Part shown: one piece after another, positions 38,512 to 49,706 of the stretch
Layout of the letters: each line of letters opens with the position of its first letter
Position numbering within the stretch: position 1 is the stretch's first letter
Origin: Eretmocerus hayati
Lineage: Eukaryota > Arthropoda > Insecta > Hymenoptera > Aphelinidae
Direction: 5' to 3'
Assembly (NCBI GenBank): GCA_029851415.1
Contig: CM056743.1
Span: forward strand, 36,038,714-36,102,713
Length of the DNA: 64,000 bases
Notes under the pieces: generated by a model
What the model saw: only the letters and a program-made list of their open reading frames with translations
Database searches by the model: none
What the model was told of the DNA's origin: nothing
Program-made: the position numbers and the translations under genes

Positions 38512-39288
38512 TTTTTTAGATCTTGGAATTTTTTTTGAAAGATTTGGAGTTTTTTTTATTATTAAAATCAAGTAAAAATTTTGTAATGAGAAAAAATTAC
38601 GTAGAATTTGGATAATTTCGTTCACTTTGAACTTGCACTAAAATTTAAAAACACTGGATGTAAATTGTAAACAGATGATCGTGTATTGTTCTCAAGTTAT
38701 GCGTATTTCAAAACAGATACATACTTTGGCGATCTGTCTATGAAATACTCGAATACGCCCTATTTCTCAGAGAATCGCTGCGATGTATTTTTGCTCATCG
38801 AGGTCGTTCATTCAATCCTTACGAGTAAACATTGTGGAAGTCCGATCTAATTCCATTTTTGAGGTAATGAATGGACCTCGGAATGGACTGTCATCCTTCA
38901 TCACTCATACATTGAATTTCACAATGAATTTTTCATACGAACTGAATTTTGAGTGGTGTAAAACACGGATATTTTTATAAATACTTTTAAAATTGATCAA
39001 AAAGAGATTCAGAAATTCGTATTAAAGTCAATAAAAGTCATTTTTCTGAGCCTCGCGCGTCTCAATCGTTCATCAGTGGTTGAATGATCCTTTGTTAGAG
39101 TCATCTCATTTTAGTAGATAATGGGGTATTTATTTGATTAATCTGGCCTCACTTCCACTCAGAATTTATCGTCATTCAGAAGTTCCTAGATTCTATGAAA
39201 TACACTTAAGAATTTTCTTTCAATTGTAATGAGGGTAATTTATTGAGAAATTTGAAAATGTCTACATGTTTTTTGAACTTTTCAGTGG

Positions 39289-40276
39289 TCACGATTCCGT
39301 TGGCGGGAGGCTCTCTTGAGACTGTGTGTTACTTTGAAGTAGTGTCTTGATATGCACTACTGTTATGCCGACCATATACTGAAAATAATTGAAACACTAT
39401 GATCAGCTATTGTAGATTCTCATAAAATCAGCATTCCAAAATTAATTACTATCAATTTAATTCTTTTTTTTTTTTTATGTGCGCTCCATACTTTTGGAGC
39501 AATTGATGAGTTTCCAGTAATTTTTGCTACCACGTGATAATTGGAATATAGATAGTAATGATACCATCATAATGAGTTATTGTTCTAAGCAGTTTTTGAA
39601 GGAAAAGAACATAAAGTAGTCTCTTTGATTACGCAGTGACTATGAAAAGATTTAATTATCGATACTCATTTTGGATATATGCAAAAAAGAGCTGCAGATG
39701 TATTTTTTTCGAAACAGGGTTTCGCAATATCGGCGTGAAAAAGCGGACTGCATAGCTGTATGCCAGAGGGTAGAAATTATAAAGCCTTAAAAATTTTCTA
39801 TTGAAAATTGAGATTTCACAAAAAAAGAGAAAACGAAGTAAATTCTATGCACAATAAGAAATTCCATCTTACATTTCATTCAACAAAAGATGAAAGATAA
39901 ACAGCCCAAAAATTAATTCATATAGTTCTTTCAAAATTTTCATTGAATGGATTATACTCGCTACTAATAAATACATTTACTCAAATGATTTCAAAATATT
40001 GAGAACGATAATAAATAAAAGCACTACTTACAATCATTACTCTACCAGTTTGCCTCACGATGATCAGGAAGATTGGGTTCGTGAATGTGATAGTGAATTC
40101 CAACAATTTTGAAGATGCGACAATAGCAACGAGAATTGCACTCAGTGTCAATAGAAGGATGAATTCGATCGCATTTGCCACAATCTAAGATAGAATATCG
40201 TGAGAATTATACTGATTAGGTATAAGTAACAACACAAAATTTTATTTTTCAGAAAACTTACCCAAAGTACGGACAT
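39289..40276 (-). CDS. Small hydrophobic membrane protein (uncharacterised, 85 aa)
   Basis: Three exons fit together in phase 0: 40276-40262 (MSVLW), 40184-40032 and 39378-39289, with GTAAGT donors after exons 1 and 2 and TAG/CAG acceptors. The middle exon encodes two hydrophobic stretches (EFILLLTLSAILVAIVAS and TFTNPIFLIIV) and then RQTGRVMI. The last exon is polar and ends SQESLPPTES before TGA. The very short first exon is the weakest part; another upstream ATG gives a different phase that hits a stop. I do not recognise the family. It lies next to the other small membrane-protein gene with the same orientation, which hints at a small cluster, though their sequences are not clearly alike. 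Confidence 0.4.
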
Positions 40277-40725
40277 TTTTCCTACTCATAATTGATTGAA
40301 GAAATTCTTTTCGTCTTTAAGAGTGCATCACTTATACATTTTGACAGTTGGACCTTTCGTCTGCAAATTTATTTTCCTGCAACTAACCTTGTTTCATGAT
40401 CTAAGCAAAATATTTACCCCATCAGATCACTTTGTAAACTACGGCCGGATTTCTTCTTTTTTTGCGGTCTTATTGGGAGATCACCTACAGGGTGACAGTG
40501 AGTAAGTTTATCTCAAAAGAATAGATTGTGGAATACGACGCCTGCGAAACATTCATTGAAGCGATAAGTGTAATACCTAGATGAAAAGTTAAACTCTGCA
40601 AATTTTATTTATAAATTCTGTGGTGTATATAATTTGCAAGAAAAAGCCGTGAAATTTGAAGGCCAGCAACAGGCTTCAGTACAACTAAGAATTCTTACAC
40701 TATATGGGTAGTTCCGTGAACTTTG

Positions 40726-41290
40726 AAATAATGTGTGCCTGTGTGTACGAAGCCTTGAAACGCTTGAGAAAAAAATCTCCAACGTCATTTTCGAGGTATT
40801 TGTTGTGCTCTTTCTGGCGCAATCATTAATTTGGCGAATCCAGGGTCGCCAAAAAAAAATCATCATCGAAAAAGGGGTCAAAATGTCAGGTCCGTGCGCT
40901 GTAGTTTTTCATTTTTTCGAACTTTGTAAGTGTATAGCACCACCGAGAGGCTCGCTCGAGTTTCGCGCGGGCAAACTTATCAAATATATAATAATGCTAT
41001 TGAGCACCAAATTTCATTGCTATAATAAGAGCCCAATGACCACTCTTTGTGTGCATGGCAAGCACGTACATTTTGTGGCGCAATTTTACCTAAAATTTTA
41101 CTCCCTCAGTTTTCCTCGATAAAAGTGAATTTGCCTCGTCCAGGCTTCTCCGCACCAATTTATTCTTAAAGTAAATCGTCAGGCGCAACTTTTCCATACC
41201 TCAAAAAATTGAAAAAAATTGATTGTCACACTTTAGGGAGTACTTTTCCGCGAAAATCCAATTTTGCTAAATTTTTATGTCAGATCCGTG
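40726..41290 (+). repeat. Interspersed repeat, family B, copy 1
   Basis: About 560 bp here are homologous, in reverse orientation, to 62592-63125. Shared blocks include AATCGTCAGGCGCAACTTTT, ACAAAATGTACGTGC-like sequence and GGGTCGC near a stretch of A. A 129-codon open frame spans it, but the second copy keeps the frame only in part, so I do not call it a gene. The word ATGTCAGGTCCGTG occurs in it and again downstream at 41277-41290 (variant), 41414-41428 and 41440-41454. Confidence 0.7.
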
Positions 41291-41299
41291 TGGTATGAG

Positions 41300-43090
41300 A
41301 CTACAGAGATCCTAGTACAGTTTTTTTCAAAGTATTTGATGGTTAAATCAAAATTCTAGAACCCCAAAGCTGTAGCTCAAACCGTTCGGCCGTGAGATCA
41401 ATTATAATGGCCAAACGTCAGGTCCGTGAGTTTCTTCAAAATGTCAGGTCCGTGTGACGCTACCGCGTCTTTCCATGTTATCCTTACGGTACTGATGAGT
41501 GGGAAAATTCACGTCCGTCCGCGAGTTTATTCATACTTTAAATGTTTCAAAAAGTCGAAAAATACATCTTAGAACTTTCGGAAATGCGAATTAAGGTTGG
41601 CACATTTTCGACCCCCAAATATCGAAGTTTCCGCGGAACTAACGCGATATATATTTTATATAGTGAATCCTGAGATTGTTATATTTCGACTAACTCTTGG
41701 TATCAGTTTTTTCCTCATAGCTCATTATTGAAGTAAACTTCTTCGTACTTTCGGTGATTGAAACAGTATATATGGATTACGATACAGCTAGGGGCGTAAC
41801 AGTTGAGTTTTATAGAGATTTTTTCCGGTCCGAGCCAAAGGTGAGGCTCAAAAATTTCATCACGACGATGCAAAATTCAAACAGGTTTTGCGGACGCGTA
41901 TTGTATGCTATTATTAATAAGATCATTTTTGACCTTTGAAGAGTACTTTTTCGTGAGATACTACCTTTTGCGACAACTGTCATTTACGTCCATGTCGAAC
42001 GCGAATAATTACGCGAGACTTCCAAAACCCCAAAACAGTCGCTCACCGTGAAACCGATTTTGGTGTGGAATGTCAAATCTATAACACTTATCGATCGAAG
42101 TTCCTGCGAAACTCATCATAATTATGGACAGTATGACAGTCCGAAAAGTTTTGCCAAAAACTGTGGACAAAATTATTTTGAAGCTTATAAAAAATTAGCT
42201 CGTATTAGAACCTCGTATAACTGCAATTTATTGATTTTTGAGAGGGATTGACAAGAAAAACCTATAATCCATACATTTCATTTCAACTTTTTAATGCAAC
42301 ACGCATCCTTTATTTGTGCAACGTCATGAATGCAGACTAATTTATGCACAGATCTCACCTATTACTACATAATCAAAAAATACTTCTAATACTCATTTTT
42401 TGCCTCTGCAATTCTGTTCAAATCCGATTCAAGATTTCGGAACCGTTACTCTCAAAATGCTTCATTATATTCAGTTGAAGTCTCTTGCCGTTTATGATAT
42501 TAATTAAATCAAATGAAAAAATTCTTACGGGCTCGAAGATTATCGTGTAAAGATAAATTTTGAGCAATGCAGGATTTTGATCTCAAGTTCGAACATCAAA
42601 GGAAATTTTCACCTAGTTTTTTATGAAGGCACTCAATTCATCAATAATGAAACTTTTTTCGAATTCTTTTATTATTAAAAGCCATGAGTATTTACATGCT
42701 CCTGTGGATCTACATTAATGTACCTATGGGGACGCGATTAATGATAGACGAGTTCATCAAGTACTAAGTCGCGTGAATAACAATTTTCCAGAGCAAAAAA
42801 AAATTCGATCCATGATCGATCAAAACTTCACCGACATATAATTTCGGGTTCAAACTTAATCTAAAAAAAATGGTTATTATCTGCTCATACAGTATTGAAA
42901 TTACATTTCTATTTTCACAAAGTAGAATTATGTATGAATGACAATTGTGCTAGGCTGACTTAAACGTACGAAAATAATTTAAGCATAAAATGTTTTTCCT
43001 CAATTCTTTGAATGAAGGGAAATATAAGAAAATAAAAAGCATGATCTATCTAAAACTTAAAATACACAAATGCGAGAGATTGCGAATTGG
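41300..43090. other. Gene-free stretch downstream of HAT1
   Basis: Contains further copies of the TCAGGTCCGTG word up to 41454, suggesting that the repeat extends beyond its matched part. From about 42260 on I see only AT-rich sequence and probably the HAT1 3' untranslated region. Confidence 0.4.
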
Positions 43091-43093
43091 TAC

Positions 43094-44756
43094 TCAAAGA
43101 TCTGAGATACTGTCTAGTCTCTTGATGACTTTTTTGTATTCTTCTTCCAGAGTCTGATACTCTTTTTCAAGTTGAGCTATTCGTTGTTCTTGGATCGGGA
43201 GTGTTATACTACCTCCCTGTTGCTCATTTTTCTGTAGGGCAGATTGAAGTTTTTGGCTGTCGTTTTCCAACCTTTTATACGGGATGTTTAACCGCCTCTT
43301 GACATTTAAGCGGTATTCTCGATATTCATCCTTGTTTGATAAGTCTGTTGATTTCAGACGAAGAATTTCGTAAATTCTTCGCGATTGCTTCTGTAAATCG
43401 ACAAATTAAGAAAATTTCAAATTTTAGTTTCTAATGGAACTCATGGTACTTCTGTGAAGTTTATCATACCCTATTTATCTTGAATTTTTCTCTAGCTTCA
43501 AGGACCATAGTCTTATTGAAGCCTTTCATAAGATTTTCCTTTGAAAAACTGGGTAGTTTACTGCAATTTACAGCATCTACGTAATCTCTCAGACGTTGGA
43601 AGTCCTCTGAAGGATCTTCGACTGGAAATTTTAATAGATCACGATTCTAGTTGGCACAATGATTTCGTTTGATAATACCAATATGTTTTTTAGGTGGAAC
43701 TACAAGTGGCGCATTAGCGGCACTATGCTAAGCAGACTATTACCTGTGATATCCTTGACATCCTCGCGGGTCAAGTATTCACGATAAATAGCTCTTAATA
43801 GATGACTTCCAAGTCCCATATTTTGAAAAGGTGGCAAAATTAAAACTTGAGCTATACGTGGTCGCTTGTGATGCGGGTAAGCGTAATATTGATAGATAGT
43901 TGCAAAGCCAACTGTTGCATATCTGACAGAATTATCATCTGCTTGGTACCTCTCAAACCTGCAAATTGGAGTTGAAACATAAAACAGGTGCACAGTGCAT
44001 TATGACAGGAAAAATAAATACCCACATATTAAAATAGTCCCACTGATCATCATCAATATCAATAAAATTAGCTGCGTCAATGTACCACAAGACAAATGTT
44101 TGCAAGCGCTGGTGGTACTCTCTGAATCCTTTACACTCCATATTTGCTTTGTATACCTCAAAAGTTCTTATCTGGTCCTCATCTAAAAATTTTCAGGCAA
44201 AATTTTTATGGGTCAAATGTAAGGATTCATTCTAAGGGCTGAGTAACCATTCACTGTACCTTCTACTGTGAATGAATATATCATTTCTCCAATGGGTTTG
44301 AAAGTTTTATCTTTAATGAGAGATTGCACAAAAGAGTCAATATTTTCATGCGGATTTGGGGCAAGTTGTGCAGATATTTTTTTGAGGACCTCGTCTGGTT
44401 CTAGGTCTTCACAGACTAGCTTATTTACTTTCTCTGAATAAGTCAAGCCTAGATATGTTTCAAGACAGCCTGCAGCATAGTACAATTTTATCTGGAGATC
44501 CTTGTATCCAAATATTGTTTCACTAAAATCATGATCAGAAAGTTCGATTGTAGTACAGAAAACCCCATAATTTTGTGATTGAGGAAGAAACACAAATTTC
44601 ATACTTTTCTCCAAAAACTTGATGAGACATCTCAGGTTTGAATGTGGTATCTTCATCTTCTAAATCTTCCACGCTGCGAATGAATTTGAACTCCAGAGCA
44701 TCATTACTGCTGATGATGAATGGCTTCAATCGGGCAGCTAAGGCTGGGTCATCCAT
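43094..44756 (-). CDS. HAT1: Histone acetyltransferase type B catalytic subunit HAT1
   Basis: Six exons join in phase to a 411-residue protein: 44756-44605, 44522-44260, 44182-44026, 43958-43744, 43621-43470, 43390-43094. Human HAT1 is of similar size (419 aa). HAT1 acetylates new histone H4 at Lys5 and Lys12 before chromatin assembly, with the RbAp46/48 chaperone. Seen here: the N-terminal domain (FGYKDLQIKLYY), CKGFREYHQRLQTFVLWYI, the GNAT fold with FATVGFA-type strands (VGFATIYQYYAYP), the acetyl-CoA loop QNMGLGSHLL, and ITVEDPSEDF, whose Glu corresponds to the catalytic base of the family. The helical C-terminus ends in a coiled-coil-like stretch (RIAQLEKEYQTLEEEYKK). The start was chosen because the first ATG of exon 1 gives an N-terminus of the usual length; a TTCAG just upstream may end a 5' UTR intron. 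The gene diverges from PRPF38A. Confidence 0.95.
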
Positions 44757-45593
44757 AGTTCTATCTGAATAATCAATTGATCCGTGGTTAAATGGTACAG
44801 AGATTAACTAGCATTGCATGAAAAATAATGCAGATTTGACTCAACATGAGGAGTCTAGACTGCCAGTTCTAATTAAATGTTGTAACTGGTTCTAATGTAA
44901 TGTTGTGAAAGATGAGAAACTCTATCTACTGGATGCAACTAGAAATGAGCAAACTGATTGCTTACACAGATGATATTGGATGAAAGCTACACTTGTTTCA
45001 AAATTTCTTGAAACTTGATTAACTCACAGGAAAATTGATAGATCTACATATAACCCCATCAAACAATTCCTCACCTCAAACGTAATGAATCCAGTAGCCA
45101 AAAAAGGATTTGTAAGAGATATTCTAGTGTATGCGTATAAACGCCACTCGGTTTACCACAATCGATCAGAAATGGCACTGATAACTCGAGAAGTTAATTG
45201 CCCCAATTTTTAATCGAAGTTTTTAGCTGTAACAGTAATTCGCGCCAATACATATGTGTCCATCAGAAAACGAGACGATATATTTGCGGATTTGCGCGCG
45301 TAAAACGTGCGTTGTCGTTCATCGCTAGCAGACAACTATTGTCGGTAAGAAAGTAATCGATTCTGTCGACTTCACCGGTATTTACTTTCAGTTCAGCAGC
45401 TGGTGTTCATAACCTAAAGAGTTTTTATTCTTGTTTTATTCCATTTTATTCTGAGTGATTTTTCCAAAGACGTCATTCCAATAAGTATAGGATTCTGACC
45501 TGACATCAAATCGTGAATATGATAAAGAAATGGTTACGAATTCTCTAGTAAACATTTAAAATAGTTTATTATTCATAAGAGCCCTTTTACCAA
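44757..45593. promoter_or_regulatory. Divergent HAT1 / PRPF38A intergenic promoter region
   Basis: 837 bp separate the two start codons. A short CpG-rich island around 45240-45330 (GCGCGCGTAAAACGTGCG) and GTCGGTAAGAAAG near 45340, which looks like the donor of a 5' UTR intron, suggest that PRPF38A transcription starts there. A pyrimidine-rich stretch ending CCAAAG near 45471 could be its acceptor. This is inference; no TATA box or initiator is evident. Confidence 0.45.
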
Positions 45594-46542
45594 ATGGCGA
45601 ACCGTACAGTGAAAGACGCGAAGTCTATTCGCGGAACGAATCCTCAATACTTAATCGAAAAAATCATCAGATCCAGAATTTACGACAGTAAATACTGGAA
45701 AGAAGAATGTTTTGCTCTCACTGCTGAGCTTCTCGTTGATAAGGCAATGGAGCTGCGATTCATTGGTGGTGTGTTTGGTGGAAATGTCAAACCCACACCT
45801 TTTCTGTGTCTCACATTGAAAATGCTCCAGATTCAACCAGAGAAAGACATCATCGTTGAATTCATAAAGAATGAAGAGTTCAAATATGTTCGAGCTCTGG
45901 GAGCTTTCTACATGCGACTCACTGGTACTGCCTTAGATTGTTATCGTTACTTGGAACCTCTTCTGAACGACTATAGGAAATTGAGAAAACAGAATAGGCA
46001 AGGACAGTTTGAGTTAATACACATGGATGAATTTATTGATGAGCTCTTGAGAGAAGAGAGAAATTGTGACATTATTCTACCTAGGATACAGAAGAGACAT
46101 GTTCTTGAAGAGAATAATGAATTGGGTAAGATTAAAGACATTTTTCTCTGCTTTTTACAATCAAAGTGCACCATCACAATATTATTTCACAATTGCAGAG
46201 GCCAAGATTTCAGCACTTGAGGATGATTTGGATGAGAATCTGGAAAGCTCTGAAGATGAAGAACCACCTCCTCCACCCAAAATAAAGAAAGATGGCCATG
46301 AAAAGGACAGAGATCGTCATAGGGATGACAAAAGGCACTCTCGCTCCAGTAAAAAAGATAGGGGTAGATCTAAAAGCAGATCTCGATCTCGTGATAGAGA
46401 TAGAAGGGACAGAGATAGAAAGAGAGACAGGGACAGATACAGAGATCATCGAGATGAAAACAGAGATCGTGATCGCGATCGAGATAGGAGAGACCGGGAT
46501 CGGGACAGAGATAGACGAAGAGATCGAGATCGGCGACATTAA
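45594..46542 (+). CDS. PRPF38A: Pre-mRNA-splicing factor 38 (PRPF38A)
   Basis: Two exons (45594-46125 and 46199-46542) with a GTAAGA donor and a TTGCAG acceptor make 291 residues. PRPF38A is a U4/U6.U5 tri-snRNP-associated component of the pre-B/B spliceosome, needed for its activation. Residues 1-178 form the PRP38 domain, nearly unbroken and strongly conserved (TNPQYLIEKIIRSRIY; GGVFGGNVKPTPFLCL; ALGAFYMRLTG; MDEFIDELL). The tail begins EAKISALEDDLDE, has an acidic and proline-rich stretch (SSEDEEPPPPP), then a run of RD, RS and RDRD repeats to the end, typical of the RS-like tail of the animal protein. Human PRPF38A is 312 aa. Its 3' end faces MON1 with 482 bp between the stop codons. Confidence 0.96.
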
Positions 46543-47024
46543 TGACTCTTTGGTAAAATTGAGATTGAAATTCTAACATACTTTTCATCAGTTTTTTTGA
46601 CATAGACTCAATTGCAAGTAGGATGCCTTATAATTTGATCTTTTTATTCAAATAATTTAACAAGGTAAGAACAATATATATGTACAAAATGGTATAACTT
46701 ACATAAATTACAGGTTCAGATGCCTATCTAAATTTCATCTATATTTACAAAAGATCATTCTAATACTACAGTAAAAATGTCTGTAGCTCAAAAATGTCTT
46801 ATATTACAATTCTTGCAATCAATTCCTGTAATTAGTTTTGTAAATAGCTAAGAACTTTTTTACAATAACCAAATATGTAATCTGAGTGGAATGTATACTG
46901 GTCTGTAAAGATTAGCACTGAAACTTGATTAAATTATTGCCCTTTTGAAACATCAATAATATGTACAATTCCCAATGAATAACATCCTCAGGGGTGAATT
47001 TTGTTCAGTTTTACAATGAATATC
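46543..47024. other. Convergent 3' region between PRPF38A and MON1
   Basis: AT-rich sequence that presumably holds both 3' untranslated regions. No ORF or repeat is evident. Confidence 0.4.
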
Positions 47025-49165
47025 TTAGAATGTGGGTGAATTTAGAATAAATAGGCGGTCTTCTTCTTTTTTTATCCACTTCAAAAGTTTTCCAATTGCA
47101 TTGATGGCATCTGTCTTGGTAATTAAGGGTTCAAATGTCACATACAATTCAAATCCAGAAGTTACCTGCAAAAATATGTAAGTATACAGTCTTGGAAAAT
47201 ATTACTTTAATTAGGAATAGCATAACTCATTGCAGCATACCCATGCCAACATTGTCTCTCTATCCAATTGCTGGAAAATTAGTTTCAAAGGTCTGCTTGG
47301 GGAATGGAGTCTGTGATGCAAGCTTTGATAACACCCAAGCAACCTGGAAAAGAGTGCTATTCAGTATTGATACTCTTAAAATAGACAGACTTGTTTCTAA
47401 CTGACCTCTGGATTTCTTCATCTGTAGTATATGGAGGTTGGAAACCTGGACTCCAAAATTGAGCAGTGCTTTTACATTTATATAAAACGTGCCTCATTTC
47501 AGGCAATCCAATTTCAGCAGTTGTAATGGAAACCTTATTCATAGATTCATTTATGGCCTCTAAACAAGTAGTTCGTCTCAATTTTTCAATAATTTTCTGC
47601 AAAAGAGAGTGATTATAGTCGATACTCTAGAAAGATCTTGTCAGGCCTAGTTCATACAGTACCTGTTTGGCTTCTGATAGTGTGAAAAATACATCTCTAT
47701 CAACAGTCAACAACAATAAACAGGCTTGACAGTCTTCTGCTAGGTAAGAAACATGACCATGCATGAATCCATTGGAATCAAATTTTGGCAAACAAATTGG
47801 TGTCCAACTTTCGGCAGTCTTGAAAGATTCTGAACTGTCAATCAAGTTCTGGATCAAATGGAGATCGGCTGGATGGATGTAAAATTTTTTCATCCTCACA
47901 AGAGTAATCAACTGATTATTAGCTAAGAGTATTGCGAAGACCAGATTCTGTTAGCAAAAATAACAGGATCAGATCAGGAAAAAGTTTCACATTTATTCAA
48001 CACATGAAAAGATTGTCATTACCTTTATTTTACCACAAGTTTGCACTATTGTTTGGGTAATTGTGTCGCGCACAGATGGCACAAGAGGTAGACACTTCAC
48101 AGCACCCAAAAAAAAAGCTGGCTCTCGATCCATAAAATTCAACAAATGATCCAACAACCTCTCACTGCCAGTTAGCAGCCGCCTCAGATCAAAATTCCTT
48201 CTCTGCTCATACACCCTGACTAACTGAGCCTGTGTTAGGACAGAAACTATTTGGCTGTATACATATCTGTAATATGATGATAAACTTTATAGAATTTAAG
48301 CATAATTCAACTGTAGAGACAACTTAGTAACAACAAACTTACGAAAGCTGATGTACAAGTTGAGGCACACTTTCAAGCGTTTTAGAAACGGTTACTAAAA
48401 TCAGAGGTCCTCTTGAAATGAACACAAAATTTGAGTCGCCAGCATGAATGGATCTGATCATATCATCACCAGTTTGGACAAATGATACAAGAGCTTGCAT
48501 AACTCCCATAACTGTGACTAGTTTATCTTCTGAGCTATGCCTAGAGTAAATTGGCTTTCCAGCCTGGCTCAAAACAAACACATGTTTCCTCTGAGATAGC
48601 CATGATTTACATCTCAGTGGATCAGCATCCAGACTGTTCTGTCTCATCATTTCCTGAGATAATTTGTCCTGTAGATGGGAAAAGTGAGAATCAAATGAAT
48701 TGCAGTGAGCTATCCTAATGTGATACCATATATCGTTAATCCAACGATAAGAATGTTCATTTTTGCACATGTAGAAGCACTTTTTTTGTAAAAAATATGT
48801 GATCAAAACTTGATAAACCATTACTATCGAAATCTGTAGTGTTATTGGGTGAAAGGCACCAGGTGAAACATAAAAGCGTTCAAGAATCACTGTAACCACA
48901 ACCACCTTATCCTGCTTACCACATCATCAGAGTCCGCACAGGAAGATTTATCAAAATCATCAGCTGTGGGCGTCTCCAGGGTAGACGATTGCGGCTGCTG
49001 CTGGATATCGGAGATAGTGCTGGCGCTGACCCTCTGTTGAAAATCGTCGAGGTCATCTGTGAGGAGCATCGGCTCCGCGGAAGCACCCGGCTCGATTCCC
49101 GGTTCCACGATGTCATTGTCCTCGTCGAGAGTCACCGTCGTTGTGGAACCGCTACCACTAGCCAT
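47025..49165 (-). CDS. MON1: Vacuolar fusion protein MON1 (SAND family)
   Basis: Seven exons (49165-48920, 48668-48343, 48266-48023, 47947-47663, 47596-47406, 47343-47241, 47165-47025) join in phase to 511 residues, close to fly Mon1. Mon1 with Ccz1 forms the Rab7 exchange factor that drives early-to-late endosome and autophagosome maturation. The first 82 residues are acidic, low-complexity and not conserved. The SAND/longin core follows: KSWLSQRKHVFVLSQAGKPI, GDSNFVFISRGPLILV, YEQRRNFDLRRLLTGSERLL with FFLGAVKCLPL, then WTPICLPKFDSNGFMHGHVS, IGLPEMRHVLYKCKS, and the C-terminal WIKKEEDRLFILNSPTF. The MASGSG start is the first ATG of exon 1. The gene runs tail to tail with PRPF38A, and its 5' end lies about 540 bp from the BOP1 stop. 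Confidence 0.95.
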
Positions 49166-49706
49166 ATCGTCACTCTTTCACGTGTTTTACGACTTCAATA
49201 AGATTGTCCTTGAAAACTTCATCCCTTATTTCGTATAGCTTAGGTGTTGCCTCACTTCGCAGCGAACGGGTAAGTATACAAGTGACAAGTACAGGATGAC
49301 GTGCGCGGCCAGCTGATGTGAGGACGATATCTGACTGACATTCAAATCGGCATAGCGGCGATCTCTGACGATCTCAAGTAAATTCAAACAAGTAAATTCA
49401 AAGAAACGCACTATAAGTATTAGTATCTGTTAGAAATTGAAGAGTTCGGGTTCATTTCGATATTGTACTCGACTCATTGCTTGCATAGAGATCGCATAAC
49501 TCTTTACCACACGTAAAAGATATAACGAAATTAGCACCGATTCTGATCAACGTTATGAAATTTTAGTATGTTTCACAGTAAACATAGATAGTAAAGAGAT
49601 TGATCATAGTACCTATGTAGATAAATTACAAAGAAAGTTTACGAATCATAAAATTATTTTATTATCTTTATCAAACAGATCTAAAATATTCACAATCCAT
49701 TTACAT
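49166..49706. promoter_or_regulatory. MON1 upstream / BOP1 downstream region
   Basis: The 541 bp between the MON1 start and the BOP1 stop must hold the MON1 promoter and the BOP1 3' end. A minus-strand AATAAA (complement of TTTATT at 49658-49663) 44 bases after the BOP1 stop is a likely polyadenylation signal. The part near MON1 is CpG-richer (about 49250-49380). Confidence 0.5.

Noticed and set aside
40733..41122. 129-codon frame as a gene
   Set aside because: Second copy of the repeat at 62.6-63.1 kb does not keep the whole frame; no domain recognised.
46210..46603. Several overlapping frames on both strands in the PRPF38A tail
   Set aside because: Shadows of the RD/RS repeat-coding sequence.
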